Assembly (NCBI RefSeq): GCF_947493125.1
Contig: NZ_CANLQB010000004.1
Location: forward strand, 372,001-436,000
Direction of reading: 5' to 3'
Origin: an uncultured Roseobacter sp.
Lineage (GTDB): Bacteria; Pseudomonadota; Alphaproteobacteria; Rhodobacterales; Rhodobacteraceae
DNA length: 64,000 bases
How positions within the stretch are numbered: the first letter of the stretch is position 1; every line of letters begins with the position of its first letter. The notes beneath the pieces were generated by a model that saw only the letters and a program-made list of their open reading frames with translations, had not been told where the DNA came from and made no database searches. The position numbers and the translations under genes were made by a program. Positions 8,179-18,639 of this stretch are shown piece after piece.

Positions 8179-9591
8179 GTGAGACTTCTGCATGCAGCGC
8201 GCAACCGGCCCCCAGCCTGGGCGGCGCTTGTCCTCGGCCTTGGGCTGATGGTGCTGAGTTGGGCCGGCCCGCTCTGGGCCCAGACCGCGGCACCGCCCGT
8301 GGACGCCAGCCCCGTCTCCACCGAGCAGACCGTCGACATCGAACCGGTGGCGGCGGATGCGGCCATCGCACGGCGCATCGACCGTATTCTGACGGCGACC
8401 GAGTGGTATCAGGACATCGAGGTCGATGTCGATCAGGGCGTCGCCTTTCTCGATGGCGTCGCCGAGACCGATGCACAGCGCCTCTGGGCCCAGGATCTCG
8501 CCGCCAAGACCAGCGGCGTGGTGGCCGTCGTCAACCGCATCGAAGTCAGCACTGAGGTCGATTGGTCGTTCGATCCGGCGCTGACGGAGATCAACCGGCT
8601 GATGCAGGATGCGCTGGCCGCACTGCCGCTGTTTCTGCTGGCGCTGCTGGTGCTGCCGCTTGCGTGGTATGCGGCGAAGCTGGTGGCGCGTCTGGTCCGA
8701 TGGCTGCTGGGCGACCGGTTGAAAACGCCCTTTCTGCGCTCCGTGGTGTCGCGCATCGTGGCCTTTCCGGTCTTTCTCATCGGTCTTTACATCGTGCTGC
8801 AGGTGGCCGGTCTGACCCAGCTGGCCCTGTCGCTTGTGGGCGGCGCGGGTGTCGTCGGCATCGTGATCGGATTTGCGTTTCGCGACATCGCGGAGAATTT
8901 CCTCGCCAGTCTGATCCTGAGCGTGCGGACCCCGTTCCAGCGCGGCGATTTCATCGAGGTTGCCGGGCTCTCGGGAACGGTCAAGAGCATGAGCACCCGC
9001 AGCACCCTGCTGTCGTCGGTGGAGGGCAACCAGATCCACATTCCCAACGCCACGATCTTCAAGAGCGTGATTGAGAACTTCACCTCCTCGTCCAGCCGGC
9101 GGGGCGATTTCGTCGTTGGGGTGGGCTATGACGCCCCCGTGCCCGAGGTGCAGGCGATCATCCTGGACTGTCTGCAGACGCATGATGCGGTCCTGCCCGA
9201 TCCGGAGCCGATGGTTCTGGTCGATGCGCTGGGGGCTGCCACGGTCAACATCCGCACCTATTACTGGTTCAACGGTCACGTGATTTCGCCGATCAAGCTG
9301 AAGTCCGCGCTGCTGCGCACTGTCAAGTCGGCGCTGATGACGGCGGGCGTGTCGCTGCCCGACGAGGCGCGGGAGGTGATCTTTCCGCAAGGGGTGCAGG
9401 TGATCACCGGCTCGGACAGCGCGCCGGGCGCGGCACCGCCAGAGGATGTGAGCGCGCCCCCGACCGTGGAGCCGGATATCACCGCCTCCGAGGGCGATCT
9501 TCTGGCCGAGACCGAGCCTGCCGAAGAGGTGGCGGGTCTCGATGACGAGGACGACCTTCTGGGTCAGGCGGAGGAGCGCCCGCAGCGCTGA
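8179..9591 (+). CDS. Mechanosensitive ion channel (MscS) with N-terminal BON domain
   Basis: A 470-residue inner-membrane channel. It opens with a signal peptide ending near residue 35, then a BON-like domain (about 62-124: ARRIDRILTATEWYQDIEVDVDQGVAFLDGVAETDAQRLWAQDLA), three membrane segments (about 147-170, 190-212, 215-235), and the MscS pore-lining helix and beta domain (GIVIGFAFRDIAENFLASLIL, PFQRGDFIEVAGLSGTVKSMS, NQIHIPNATIF). The C-terminal 70 residues are acidic and probably disordered. The start is a GTG with GAAAGGG eight bases upstream. It likely releases osmolytes on hypo-osmotic shock; the BON domain suggests binding to envelope lipid or periplasmic structure. Confidence 0.9.
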   Translation: MRLLHAARNRPPAWAALVLGLGLMVLSWAGPLWAQTAAPPVDASPVSTEQTVDIEPVAADAAIARRIDRILTATEWYQDIEVDVDQGVAFLDGVAETDAQRLWAQDLAAKTSGVVAVVNRIEVSTEVDWSFDPALTEINRLMQDALAALPLFLLALLVLPLAWYAAKLVARLVRWLLGDRLKTPFLRSVVSRIVAFPVFLIGLYIVLQVAGLTQLALSLVGGAGVVGIVIGFAFRDIAENFLASLILSVRTPFQRGDFIEVAGLSGTVKSMSTRSTLLSSVEGNQIHIPNATIFKSVIENFTSSSSRRGDFVVGVGYDAPVPEVQAIILDCLQTHDAVLPDPEPMVLVDALGAATVNIRTYYWFNGHVISPIKLKSALLRTVKSALMTAGVSLPDEAREVIFPQGVQVITGSDSAPGAAPPEDVSAPPTVEPDITASEGDLLAETEPAEEVAGLDDEDDLLGQAEERPQR

Positions 9592-9665
9592 CGGGACACG
9601 CCCTGCCCTGCCGCACGTCCCGGCCGGAGTTGACTTTCCGGGAGCTGTCATGACATCAGCGCGCC

Positions 9666-11096
9666 ATGCCGACAGCCCGGACGACACCGCACAGAGCCCC
9701 CGGTGGCCAGCCACATGTGATCGTGGGCGATGGGATCACCGCGCTCGCGTTTCTCGAGACCTGCCTGTCGCGCGACATGGATCATGTCGTGGTTCTCGGC
9801 CGCACCGCCTCCCAGCTTGGGCGCGGCGCGGCCTATGCCAAGGGCGTGCCCGGCACGGCGTGGCGGTATACCTATCTCTTGAATTCGCCCGCAGACGACA
9901 TCGACCCGAAGTTCGCCGCATGGCTGGCCGAGCACTGGCCGGATATCACCGCCAAGATGCGGGGCCGCAGCCCGGACTGGCTGGGCGCGGCGGCACCTCC
10001 GGTCGATCAGGGGAACCTCTTCGGGGTGAATGCGCCACGGGAATTTTACGGCGATTTCATGGAGGCGCAGGCGCAGGCGATCATCGCCCGACTGAAGGCG
10101 CGGGGCTGCGTGGTGACGTGTCGCGACGAGACGGTCGTCGCCATGGAACCCCAGGAGGATGCGATCACGCTGACCACCGACAGCGGCCAGCGCCTCGCCG
10201 CAGCAAGCGTCGACGTGGCACCAGGCGGCCCAGCGACGCTGCGCATCGACGGCGACGAAGGGCCGTTCAGCGCCCCGTCGGTCTTTGGTCATGAAGCACG
10301 TATCGCCGAGCATATTCGAGCGGGCGCGGAGATCTTCTGCATTGGCGGCAATGCGGCGATGCTGGATGTGCTGCGCCTGTGTCAGAGCCTTGTGTCGGAG
10401 CGCGCGCTGCGCTTCGTGGCCTGCGCGCCGGATGGCGAGGTGCCCGCACCTCTGATCCCCCGGCTGCCGTGCAAACTGACCGAACCGCAGCTGAGCGCGG
10501 GCCACCCGACGGCGCGCAGCTTTCTCGACGAGATGCGGCGCGAGATCGACCGGGCGCAGACGGCCGGCGATGAGATGCGCGAGATCCGGGCGGGCTTTCG
10601 CGCGCATTTCCTGCACACCCCGCTGTCGCACTATGTGCCGGATCCGGGCGAGGCGCGTCAGGTGCCGCTGACGCTGCGGCTGTGGCTGCGCGGCGGCACC
10701 CGTGACACCATTCTCGATCTGCATCGGCTCATCCGCGAGGGCCGCGCGCGTCTGGTGCACGGGGTTGTCGAACAGGTGGTGGCGCAGGCGGACGGTGCGG
10801 AGGTTCTGGCCCGCGACCCGTCGGGCCGGGTGTCCGGTCACCGGACGGGGTTCGTCGTCAATTGCGCCGGGGGCGGCCTGACCTCGGCCTATGACTCGCT
10901 CACGGAAGACATGCTGGCCCAAGGGCTTCTCTCGCGCGGTGCGACAGGCGGTCTGAAGGTGGGCCCGGGTTGCCGGGCCGGAGCAGCGGCGGTCCGGTAC
11001 CTGTCTCCGGCAGTCAGCGAGATCGGCGATGAAGTCATCGCCATGCCGCTCTACGATGCGCATATGTTGCGGTCCTACGCGGCGCGGTCGGGCTGA
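9666..11096 (+). CDS. FAD/NAD(P)-binding protein (COG4529-like)
   Basis: A 476-residue flavoprotein of the FAD-NAD(P)-binding family. The N-terminus carries HVIVGDGITALAFLE, a Rossmann nucleotide loop in the variant GxGxxx form, then GRGAAYAKG and YTYLLNSPADDIDPKFAAWL, which are typical of this family, and a second nucleotide-binding stretch near EIFCIGGNAAMLDVLRL. The C-terminal FVVNCAGGGLTSAY is the FAD-domain closing motif. Members are of unknown or varied function (often hydroxyacylglutathione- or siderophore-linked), so no reaction is assigned. An in-frame stop at 9651 means translation cannot begin much earlier than 9666. It stands alone after the MscS gene. Confidence 0.75.
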   Translation: MPTARTTPHRAPGGQPHVIVGDGITALAFLETCLSRDMDHVVVLGRTASQLGRGAAYAKGVPGTAWRYTYLLNSPADDIDPKFAAWLAEHWPDITAKMRGRSPDWLGAAAPPVDQGNLFGVNAPREFYGDFMEAQAQAIIARLKARGCVVTCRDETVVAMEPQEDAITLTTDSGQRLAAASVDVAPGGPATLRIDGDEGPFSAPSVFGHEARIAEHIRAGAEIFCIGGNAAMLDVLRLCQSLVSERALRFVACAPDGEVPAPLIPRLPCKLTEPQLSAGHPTARSFLDEMRREIDRAQTAGDEMREIRAGFRAHFLHTPLSHYVPDPGEARQVPLTLRLWLRGGTRDTILDLHRLIREGRARLVHGVVEQVVAQADGAEVLARDPSGRVSGHRTGFVVNCAGGGLTSAYDSLTEDMLAQGLLSRGATGGLKVGPGCRAGAAAVRYLSPAVSEIGDEVIAMPLYDAHMLRSYAARSG

Positions 11097-11677
11097 ACGG
11101 CGCGCGCTCCGTAAGGCTGTGACGTTGGCGTCGCCAAGGCAGCGAAGCCGTGCCGCCCGCGTCGCCACACCGCCGGTTTGAGCTGATGCTCCCTCCCGGC
11201 ACCTCCAGACGCTCCGGAGGCCCACCGCGGGACCAAGATGTCGTGAACCCCATCGGGCTGCAAAGCACGGCCCCAGGCACGGATTGCGCCGGGGCGATCA
11301 GATGGCCCAACCTGTCCCTCATCTCCAGCCGGATCGCGCGATGCCCCTCGGTCCTTGCCTGCTCCCGGACCGCCCTCCCCGCAGACAACACCAAACCGGC
11401 CAAACCCGGATCGCTCGCACGGTAATCCGCGTTTCTCCAGCATGGAAGACCCGCATCCGCCCGCCCGGATCGGGGTGAACACCGTGCGAGCGCTGGCTAT
11501 TTTCACAGTTATCGGGGCGGCTGGCGCGTAAGGAGACGGCAGCACTGACGGGCCACAGATCGCGCGCGGCAAGGGGGCCATCTGCGATTAACCACGTCAC
11601 GCGATACCCTGGCCCTGTTCAGATGTTGTTAACATTTTCAGGACAAGGAGGTGACGGTTTTTTTTAAGAGGTGACCC
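11097..11677. other. 580-bp stretch without a supported gene
   Basis: No convincing gene is present. A minus-strand frame near 11035-11430 gives a plausible-looking but unrecognised peptide (for example EGHRAIRLEMRDRLGHLIAP) that could be a gene remnant. Near 11640-11677 the sequence holds an AT-rich tract with AGGAGGTGA and a second AGAGGTGA just before the fecR-like start, so the promoter and ribosome site of the next operon are here. Confidence 0.45.
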
Positions 11678-12705
<1,028 letters not shown>

Positions 12706-12709
<4 letters not shown>

Positions 12710-15471
12710 CCCCGTACGCTAAAGCGCTCCGCAATGCGCTGGTTGCGCATCTGATTGTCGCCGCGGTCTTTGTTGCGGACCGCGGCGGCCTTCTGCTGGG
12801 CTGGAATGAGCGGCTGGAGGATATCCGATCCGCGCAGGCCCAGACGCCTGCTTCGGGAGACGTCGTCTTCGTCGCCATTGATGCCACCTCCATTCAGGCC
12901 GTCGGCACCTGGCCGTGGTCGCGCCAGGTCCATGCGGATGTCCTTGACAATCTGACAGCGGCCGGTGCGCTCGACGTCTTCTTCGATATTGATTTCGCCT
13001 TCCCCTCCGACCGCGCCGGGGACATGGCCCTCGCCGACGCGCTGGAGCGATCGGGAAGTGTATATCTTCCGATCTTTCAACAGGTTGGCGGGGCGAGGCA
13101 CAATGAAAACACGGTCAATCGCCCCGACACGCTCTTCGCCGAGCGCAGTTGGCCCGCCCTGGTCAATGTTTTCAGTGACCAGCAAGGTGCTATCCGCTTC
13201 TATCCCTATGGCGACGTGATCGACGGCACCTACATTCCGTCCGCCGCCGCGTTGCTCACAGGCGCCTTCTCCGAACGATCCGGCAGCTTTCCGATCAATT
13301 ACGCCATCGCGCCGGACAGCGTCCCCACCTTCTCCGCGGTTGACATCGCCTCCGGCAACTTCAACCCGGATGATATCGCTGGGCGCTCCGTGGTGGTTGG
13401 CGCCTCGGCCATTGAATTGGGTGATCTCTTCACGGTGCCGGTGCACGGCATCATCCCCGGCCCGCTGGTGCATGTCCTGGCGACCGAGACACTGGCGGCG
13501 GAGCGTGTTCCGGCAACGCTGGCCGTCGAGTGGCTGCTTCTGGCCCTGCTGGCGCTGCTGCTGGTGCTCCAGACCCGCATCTTCCGGAAGCCTGCGGCGC
13601 TCATCGCCGCGGCGGTGCTTTCGCTCTTGGCCAGCGAAGCGGCAGCCTACGCGGCGTTCGCGCAGCAGGCCATCGTCGTGCCCACGGCCGCCCTCTATCC
13701 CAGCCTTCTGGTGTTCTGCAGCTGGTCGCTGCTGAAGAAGCTGCATCGCAATCGGCAGGTGATCGCGCGCCAGCGGCAACAGGTCGCCAACACCTCCGCG
13801 TTGCTGCGGCAGGTCGTTGATGACAGCTTCGATGCGATTGCCATCGTCGACGAAACAGGGGCGGTGCAGATGCACAGCGACTCCGCGGCCCGGCTGTTCG
13901 GCCTGGACGCAAACGACAAGCTGCAAGTGCCGCAACGGCTGAAGGACGAAGCGCTGGAGACGATGCGCACGGGCACAGGCCGCGACATCCGCAAATACGA
14001 GGCCTCGGGCAGCGCCGCATCGCTGCATCTGGAATATACAGTGACGCCATCGCAGACCATATCCTTCGAGAACGGCAAGGCACGCCATGTCCAGATTGCG
14101 ACCCTGTCCATGAGGGATGTGACCCGGATCAAGGAACAGGACCGGGAGATCGCCTATCTGTCGAGCTATGACGCGCTCACCGGCGCGCTGCGACGCAATG
14201 TCTTTCTGGAATTCATGGGGCTGCGCGCCGACGCCGGTGAACCGTTTGCCGTCTTCGCGTTCAATCTCAGCCGCTTCAAGACTGTCAACGTGGTTCTGGG
14301 CCGCGAGGTGGGTGATGCGCTGCTGCAGAGTGTGATCCGGCGTCTGGAAGAGGCCGGGCTGAACCTCTCGGCCCCGGCCCGGTTGGGCGGCGACACCTTC
14401 GCCTGTTTCACCGAATTCCCGACCGATGAAGATGAGGCGGCGGCCCTGGCAGAGCGGCTCTGCGAGATCATCGCCGAGCCCTACACACTGGAAGACGCCA
14501 AGGCGCGGATCGGGGTCAAGCTCGGCTACGCGATGATCCGGCCCGCCGACGGGCACAGCCCCACCGACGCGCTCTCACAGGCGGAAGAAGCGCTGGATGC
14601 CGCGCGGCACTCCGGCAACGGCGCGCCACAGGCCTATGCGCCTGCGCTCTCTGCCAAGCAGTTCCGCTCCAGAGAGATCGAACGCGCCATGGGGCGGGCC
14701 CTGGACCGCGAGGAGTTCGAGGTCTGGTATCAGCCTCAGCACCGGCTGAGCGATCTCAAGCTGATCGGCTCGGAGGCGCTGCTGAGGTGGACATCCAACA
14801 GGCTGGGCCAGATCTATCCTGACGAGTTCATCGAAATCGCCGAATCCACCGGCTTCATCAATGAACTCGGGGCATGGGTGCTGGAGCGCTCGGTTCTGGA
14901 TACGATGGCCCTGCCGGAGCCACTCAGTGTCGCGGTCAATGTGTCCGGCGTTCAGATGACCGGCGACGGCATCGTCAGCCAGATCAACGGCCTGTTGCAG
15001 CGGACCGGTTTTCCAGCCTCGCGCCTCTGCCTTGAGCTGACCGAAACGGTGCTGTTTGACGGCACCGCCGATCTTGTCGAAAAGATGCGCGACATCCAGT
15101 TCCGGGGCGTGAGCTGGGCGCTCGATGATTTCGGAACCGGCTATTCCTCTCTGGGCTATCTCTCCCGCCTGCCGATTGAAAAGCTGAAGGTCGACAAATC
15201 GTTCCTGCTGGGGCTGGGCAAGGACCCCGCGGCGGAGCCGATCCTCTGCGCCATCGGCGATCTGTGCCGCGGCCTGGGCATGACATTGCTGTGCGAAGGG
15301 GTAGAGACCGAGGAGCACCTGGCCTTTCTGCAAACCCGCGCTTTCGCAGAGGGCCAGGGGTACCTCTTTTCAAGGCCCATGCCCTATGCCGATTTCGAGG
15401 CCTATGTGACGAAAGAGGCGCGCGCGGCGGCCCCGGTGGTCAAGACGGCCAGCCGCCCGGGGCGCCGGTGA
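12706..15471 (+). CDS. CHASE2-PAS-GGDEF-EAL c-di-GMP signalling protein, non-ATG start
   Basis: A large inner-membrane sensor of about 921 residues. Order: one N-terminal membrane segment, a CHASE2 domain (VVFVAIDATSIQAVGTWPWSR at about 52, FFDIDFAFPS after it), three membrane segments (about 269-347), PAS (about 365-475), GGDEF-like (about 484-632) and EAL (about 660-902). The GGDEF motif reads GGDTF, so cyclase activity is doubtful. The EAL domain keeps EALLRW, LELTET, DDFGTGYSS, KVDKSF, CEGVE and QGY, so it should degrade c-di-GMP. The first in-frame ATG is at 13024, inside CHASE2, which cannot be the start. No ATG, GTG or TTG lies between the stop at 12679 and 13024; the best candidate is CTG at 12706, overlapping the fecR stop (CTGA) after GGTGGCGG. 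Confidence 0.82.
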
Positions 15472-16060
15472 GTGAGCCTGGCGGCCTGACACGCCGCAAC
15501 GGCCGAGCGCATCGCGGCGGTGCGACGCTGAGCTCAAAAAGCGACAGGCGGGTTTGGCGCCCGCGTGCGCTGCCGCGTAACCGCGTGACGACTGACGACC
15601 GCAGGGTCCGGCATCGCACAACGCGGATCTCTCGCAAAAGGACAACTGAAAAGGCGTTTCGGGTGCGTGCGCGCGCCCCTGGCTCCAAGGGGACATGCAC
15701 CCTTTCGGGACGATGCAGTTGTTGCAATCAGGCCGTCAGACCATTGAACGCGAAGGTCGAATCTCGAAAGCTCTTGTCGTGTCAGCGCACCCAATGTCAC
15801 TCGACGCATTGAGGCAAAGCGGCTGTGATAGTTTGCTGCAAGGAGTGACGGACCCTAGAGGAGTCGAAACTCTGCCTTAGCAGCTGGTCAAATGACCTCT
15901 CCGAATTGCGCGATAGGCATCTGAAAAAGCTGGATCCTTCAAATCACCGCTCCGAAGTCTCTATCCGAGAACACGCTCTGATTTCCGCCCGCTTGCTTGC
16001 GGGGGGCTTGCGCGAAATCCGGCTTTCGAACGACCGGAGCATGAGCCCACTGACGAAATG
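15472..16060. other. Intergenic stretch containing the left island junction
   Basis: No gene is seen between the EAL-protein stop and the integrase remnant. The notable item is a decayed tRNA 3' end at 15849-15873. Sequence to its left should be the original chromosomal flank of the tRNA-Arg gene and sequence to its right the island, if the island reading is right. Confidence 0.5.
15849..15873 (-). repeat. Decayed tRNA-Arg 3' end, candidate attachment-site repeat (attL)
   Basis: Twenty-five bases match the 3' end of the tRNA-Arg(CCG) gene at 38307-38331 in the same orientation: fourteen identical bases (CGGACCCTAGAGGA), one mismatch, TCGAA, one mismatch, CTCT. This covers the acceptor stem and most of the T arm. 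The CCA end is mutated. A fragment of a tRNA next to an integrase is the classic scar of site-specific integration. Confidence 0.7.
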
Positions 16061-16070
16061 ATTTGTCGGG

Positions 16071-17343
16071 TCCGTGGCCCCTAAAAGGAAAGGTCAGGTT
16101 GTCTGCGACGATGAACAGCCCGGCTTTGGTTTTCGCGTCTACGCCTCAGGAAAACGAAGCTACCTTATCCAGTACCGGGCTAAAGGTCGTTCGCGGCGCT
16201 GCACAATCGGACTCCAGGGGGTTTGGACACCCGAGACCGCTCATCGTGAAGCTAAGACGTTGCCTGGCCAGATCGCTCGGGGCGAAGATCCTGCTGCCGA
16301 ACGGGAAGAAGAGCGCCGTGCAGTGACCGTTGGGGAGCTCTGTGAGCAATAGATCGCTGACGTGGGCGCGGGCCTCGTTCTCGGGAAAGGCGGTCGCCAA
16401 AAAAAGACCGCGACCGACGTCGGTCGCATCCGCCGGCACATCATCCCTTTGCTAGGTACGCCGAGGATAAGGGACATCGCCAAGCCGGACATGAGCAACC
16501 CGATGAAGGACATCATCGCCGGGAAGACGCGCGTCGTCATGAAGACGGCAAAGCAATCGTGCGCGGCGGGCGTAGCGCTCCCATCCGCACCATGGGCCTC
16601 CTCGGCGGCATCTTCACCTACGCAATCGAGGCCGGGATCATCAATCAGAACCCGACCCAAGGCCTCAAGACGCCGCGATACAAGATGCGGGACCGACGAC
16701 TGAGTGAAGCCAGTGTCGGACGCTGGGTAGACTTTTGAAAGACGTGCGCGTGATAACCACGACGGCATTCACGCCGAGATCCGTCGTCTCATCGCCCTGA
16801 CCGGCTGCAGGCGCGGCGAGATCATCGGTTTACGCTGGAGCGCGGTCGACATCGAGAACTGTTGTCTTCGGTTGAAAGACCGCAAGGGAGGGCATCAGCG
16901 CGCGCAGTCGCCGTCCGGTCATCGACTATCTCGAGGCCGCGCGCTTTAAGCGGGATAGGACGTTCGTCTTTCCCGGCCAGGGTGAGGACAACGCCGTCGG
17001 AAATGTCCCCTAGAGCTGGAAGAAGCTACTCGCGGAAACACCGCTTTGGGATGTGACGCCACACGTCCTGCGGCACAGCTTCGCTAGCATTGCCGCCGTT
17101 CTTGGGTTTACCGACATAACCATCGCCGCGCTCATCGGACACGCCGAAGGATCGGTCACAAGCAAATATGTCCACACGCTGGATTTGACACTCTTCATTG
17201 CCGCAGACGCCGTTTCAAGTTGCGTGACGGCGCTTCTTGAAGGGGTTGAGTTCAGGCGGAACACCCAGACGCTTGACCGGCAAACACAAAGGGGCGCGAT
17301 TGACGATATACTGATCGAAGCGAGGCCACGGAAGTTGGCCTAG
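16071..17343 (+). pseudogene. Degenerate tyrosine site-specific integrase (DUF4102-type)
   Basis: A phage/island integrase of the arm-binding DUF4102 family broken into at least five pieces. The N-terminal arm domain is at 16074-16337 (QPGFGFRVYASGKRSYLIQYR, RRCTIGLQGVWTPETAHREAK). It is followed by a stop, then by the core-binding part at 16362-16550 (LGKGGRQKKTATDVGRIRRHI), a frameshift to MGLLGGIFTYAIEAGII around 16590, another to LIALTGCRRGEIIGLRWSAVDIE near 16790, more shifts, an in-frame stop at 17011, and the catalytic end at 17020-17343 (TPHVLRHSFASIA, ALIGHAEGSVTSKYVHTLD, with HxxR and the Tyr nucleophile). It lies 200 bases inside the left tRNA fragment, so it is likely the enzyme that inserted the island and later decayed. 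Confidence 0.88.
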
Positions 17344-17397
17344 TCTCGCTGATGTCGTCGTCTACGAATGCTCCAGAGCAGCGTACTCGGCCCCAAA

Positions 17398-17486
17398 GCA
17401 GACATCCAACTCGCTATCTCGATACTGCGATTGAAGCCCGCCGTTCCGCCATTCTCCGCGGGCGCAAACGCAATTGATTGCTGAAC
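17398..17486. repeat. Diverged 89-bp repeat, copy A
   Basis: This segment aligns without gaps to 26456-26544 (copy B) in the same orientation with about 16 mismatches by hand count. Both copies begin GCAGACATCCAACTC and end CTGAAC. It is non-coding as far as can be seen. It lies between the integrase remnant and the ArsR gene. Confidence 0.6.
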
Positions 17487-17549
17487 CCTACCGTGTGGGA
17501 CTTGGTTGCCGGTCGCCCAATGAGGGCTTCGAAGCAACCGAACGATGTT

Positions 17550-18233
17550 TCAGCCCACCAAAAACAGTCTCGTAAACTCTTTGGCCCCATTCCGCGAGAA
17601 CGCAACGACCCGCGTTTTCTGATCGCGCTTGGCCCAGGACAGTTCTTCGAAGCGAGTGAGGAACGCGCGGCCAAGGCTGCCTGCCAGATGTGACCTGCGC
17701 TCGCTCCAGTCCAGGCATTCGCGGCAAAGCGGGGCACGCGCCTTGCGGAGCGCATCCAGGTCGATCTCGAAACCGGTCGCGAAGGCCGCGCCCTCGTCCG
17801 TCAAAGCAAGGTCTCCGCCATCCAACATGATGTGCCCATTGTCCATCATACTGTCGAACATCTGTGTTCCCATGTCGCCGGCCAGATGGTTGTAGCAGAC
17901 ACGCGCCTTCCGCAGCTCCGCGTCTTTCGGCCCGGTGCGTTTGCGCACATGGCCCGATCCTGCCGCCAGCCCCATCAGGCCCTCCAGGACATGTGCCACC
18001 TCGTCACCTGCAAGCGAGAAGTACTTGTGTCGTCCCTGCTTGCGCGGCCGCAGCAGTCCACCCTCGTCGAGCTTGGACAGATGCGAGCTGGCCGTCTGGA
18101 TCGTCACTCCGGCCTCTTCTGCCAACTCGCTGACTGTCAGCGCCTTTCCACTCATCAGCGCGGTCAGCATGTTGGCGCGAGCAGGATCACCGATCAGCGC
18201 GGCGACATGGGCGATGTCTGGACCTTCCTTCAT
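17550..18233 (-). CDS. ArsR/SmtB-family winged-helix regulator
   Basis: A 227-residue transcriptional regulator. The N-terminal third is an ArsR-type winged helix: IAHVAALIGDPARANMLTALMSGKALTVSELAEEAGVTIQTASSHLSKLDEGGLLRPRKQGRHKYFSL. The C-terminal half contains a conserved-looking cysteine-bearing segment (ARVCYNHLAGDMG, RAPLCRECLDWSERR) that may sense metal or redox state, as in the longer ArsR proteins of Rhodobacteraceae. It is divergent from the NIPSNAP gene with a 73-base gap and is probably its regulator. The last 15 residues run on normally to a stop. Confidence 0.85.
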   Translation of the reverse strand: MKEGPDIAHVAALIGDPARANMLTALMSGKALTVSELAEEAGVTIQTASSHLSKLDEGGLLRPRKQGRHKYFSLAGDEVAHVLEGLMGLAAGSGHVRKRTGPKDAELRKARVCYNHLAGDMGTQMFDSMMDNGHIMLDGGDLALTDEGAAFATGFEIDLDALRKARAPLCRECLDWSERRSHLAGSLGRAFLTRFEELSWAKRDQKTRVVAFSRNGAKEFTRLFLVG

Positions 18234-18306
18234 GGTTCGACCTTAGTCGAAGCATCAAGGGGACGCAAACCTCTATGATCCGCGAAAATCACATGAGGAC
18301 ACTGCC

Positions 18307-18639
18307 ATGCTGACCTGCGTTATCCGCTACCATATCGACCCGACAAAAAGGGCCCAGTTCGAGGCATACGCCCGCAACTGGGGCCAGGCGATTCCACGCT
18401 GTGGCGCCGACCTGATCGGCTACTACGCGCCGCATGAAGGGTCGTCGACGCTGGCCTACGGAATCTACACTGTCGCGAGCCTTGCCGATTATGAGGCTTA
18501 CCGTGCGCGGCTGGCAGTGGATCCCCTTGGCCGCGAAAACTATGAATTTGCGCAAAAGGAAAAATTCCTGCTCCGCGAGGACAGGACCTTTCTGAAGCTC
18601 GCATCCGCTCCGCATGAGACAAAGAGCATCGCACAATGA
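18307..18639 (+). CDS. NIPSNAP-family protein
   Basis: A 110-residue ferredoxin-fold protein with the NIPSNAP pattern: MLTCVIRYHIDPTKRAQFEAYARNWGQAIPRCGADLIGYYAPHEGSSTLAYGIYTVASLADYEAYRARLAVDP. The family is related to dimeric alpha-beta barrel (ABM-like) proteins and has no firmly known reaction. Its stop codon overlaps the start of the next gene (ATGA), which itself carries an ABM-like domain, so the two proteins are probably made together and act in the same process. The ArsR gene is divergent and likely controls both. Confidence 0.82.
   Translation: MLTCVIRYHIDPTKRAQFEAYARNWGQAIPRCGADLIGYYAPHEGSSTLAYGIYTVASLADYEAYRARLAVDPLGRENYEFAQKEKFLLREDRTFLKLASAPHETKSIAQ

Noticed and set aside
8026-9714. 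562-codon minus-strand frame opposite the MscS gene
   Set aside because: Antisense of an unmistakable MscS channel; composition is typical of GC-rich shadow frames.
9648-11225. 525-codon minus-strand frame opposite the FAD-binding gene
   Set aside because: The plus-strand frame has Rossmann and FAD motifs; the minus frame has none.
11035-11403. Minus-strand frame of 122 codons after the FAD-binding gene
   Set aside because: It overlaps the 3' end of that gene and its peptide has no recognisable domain; kept only as a possible remnant.
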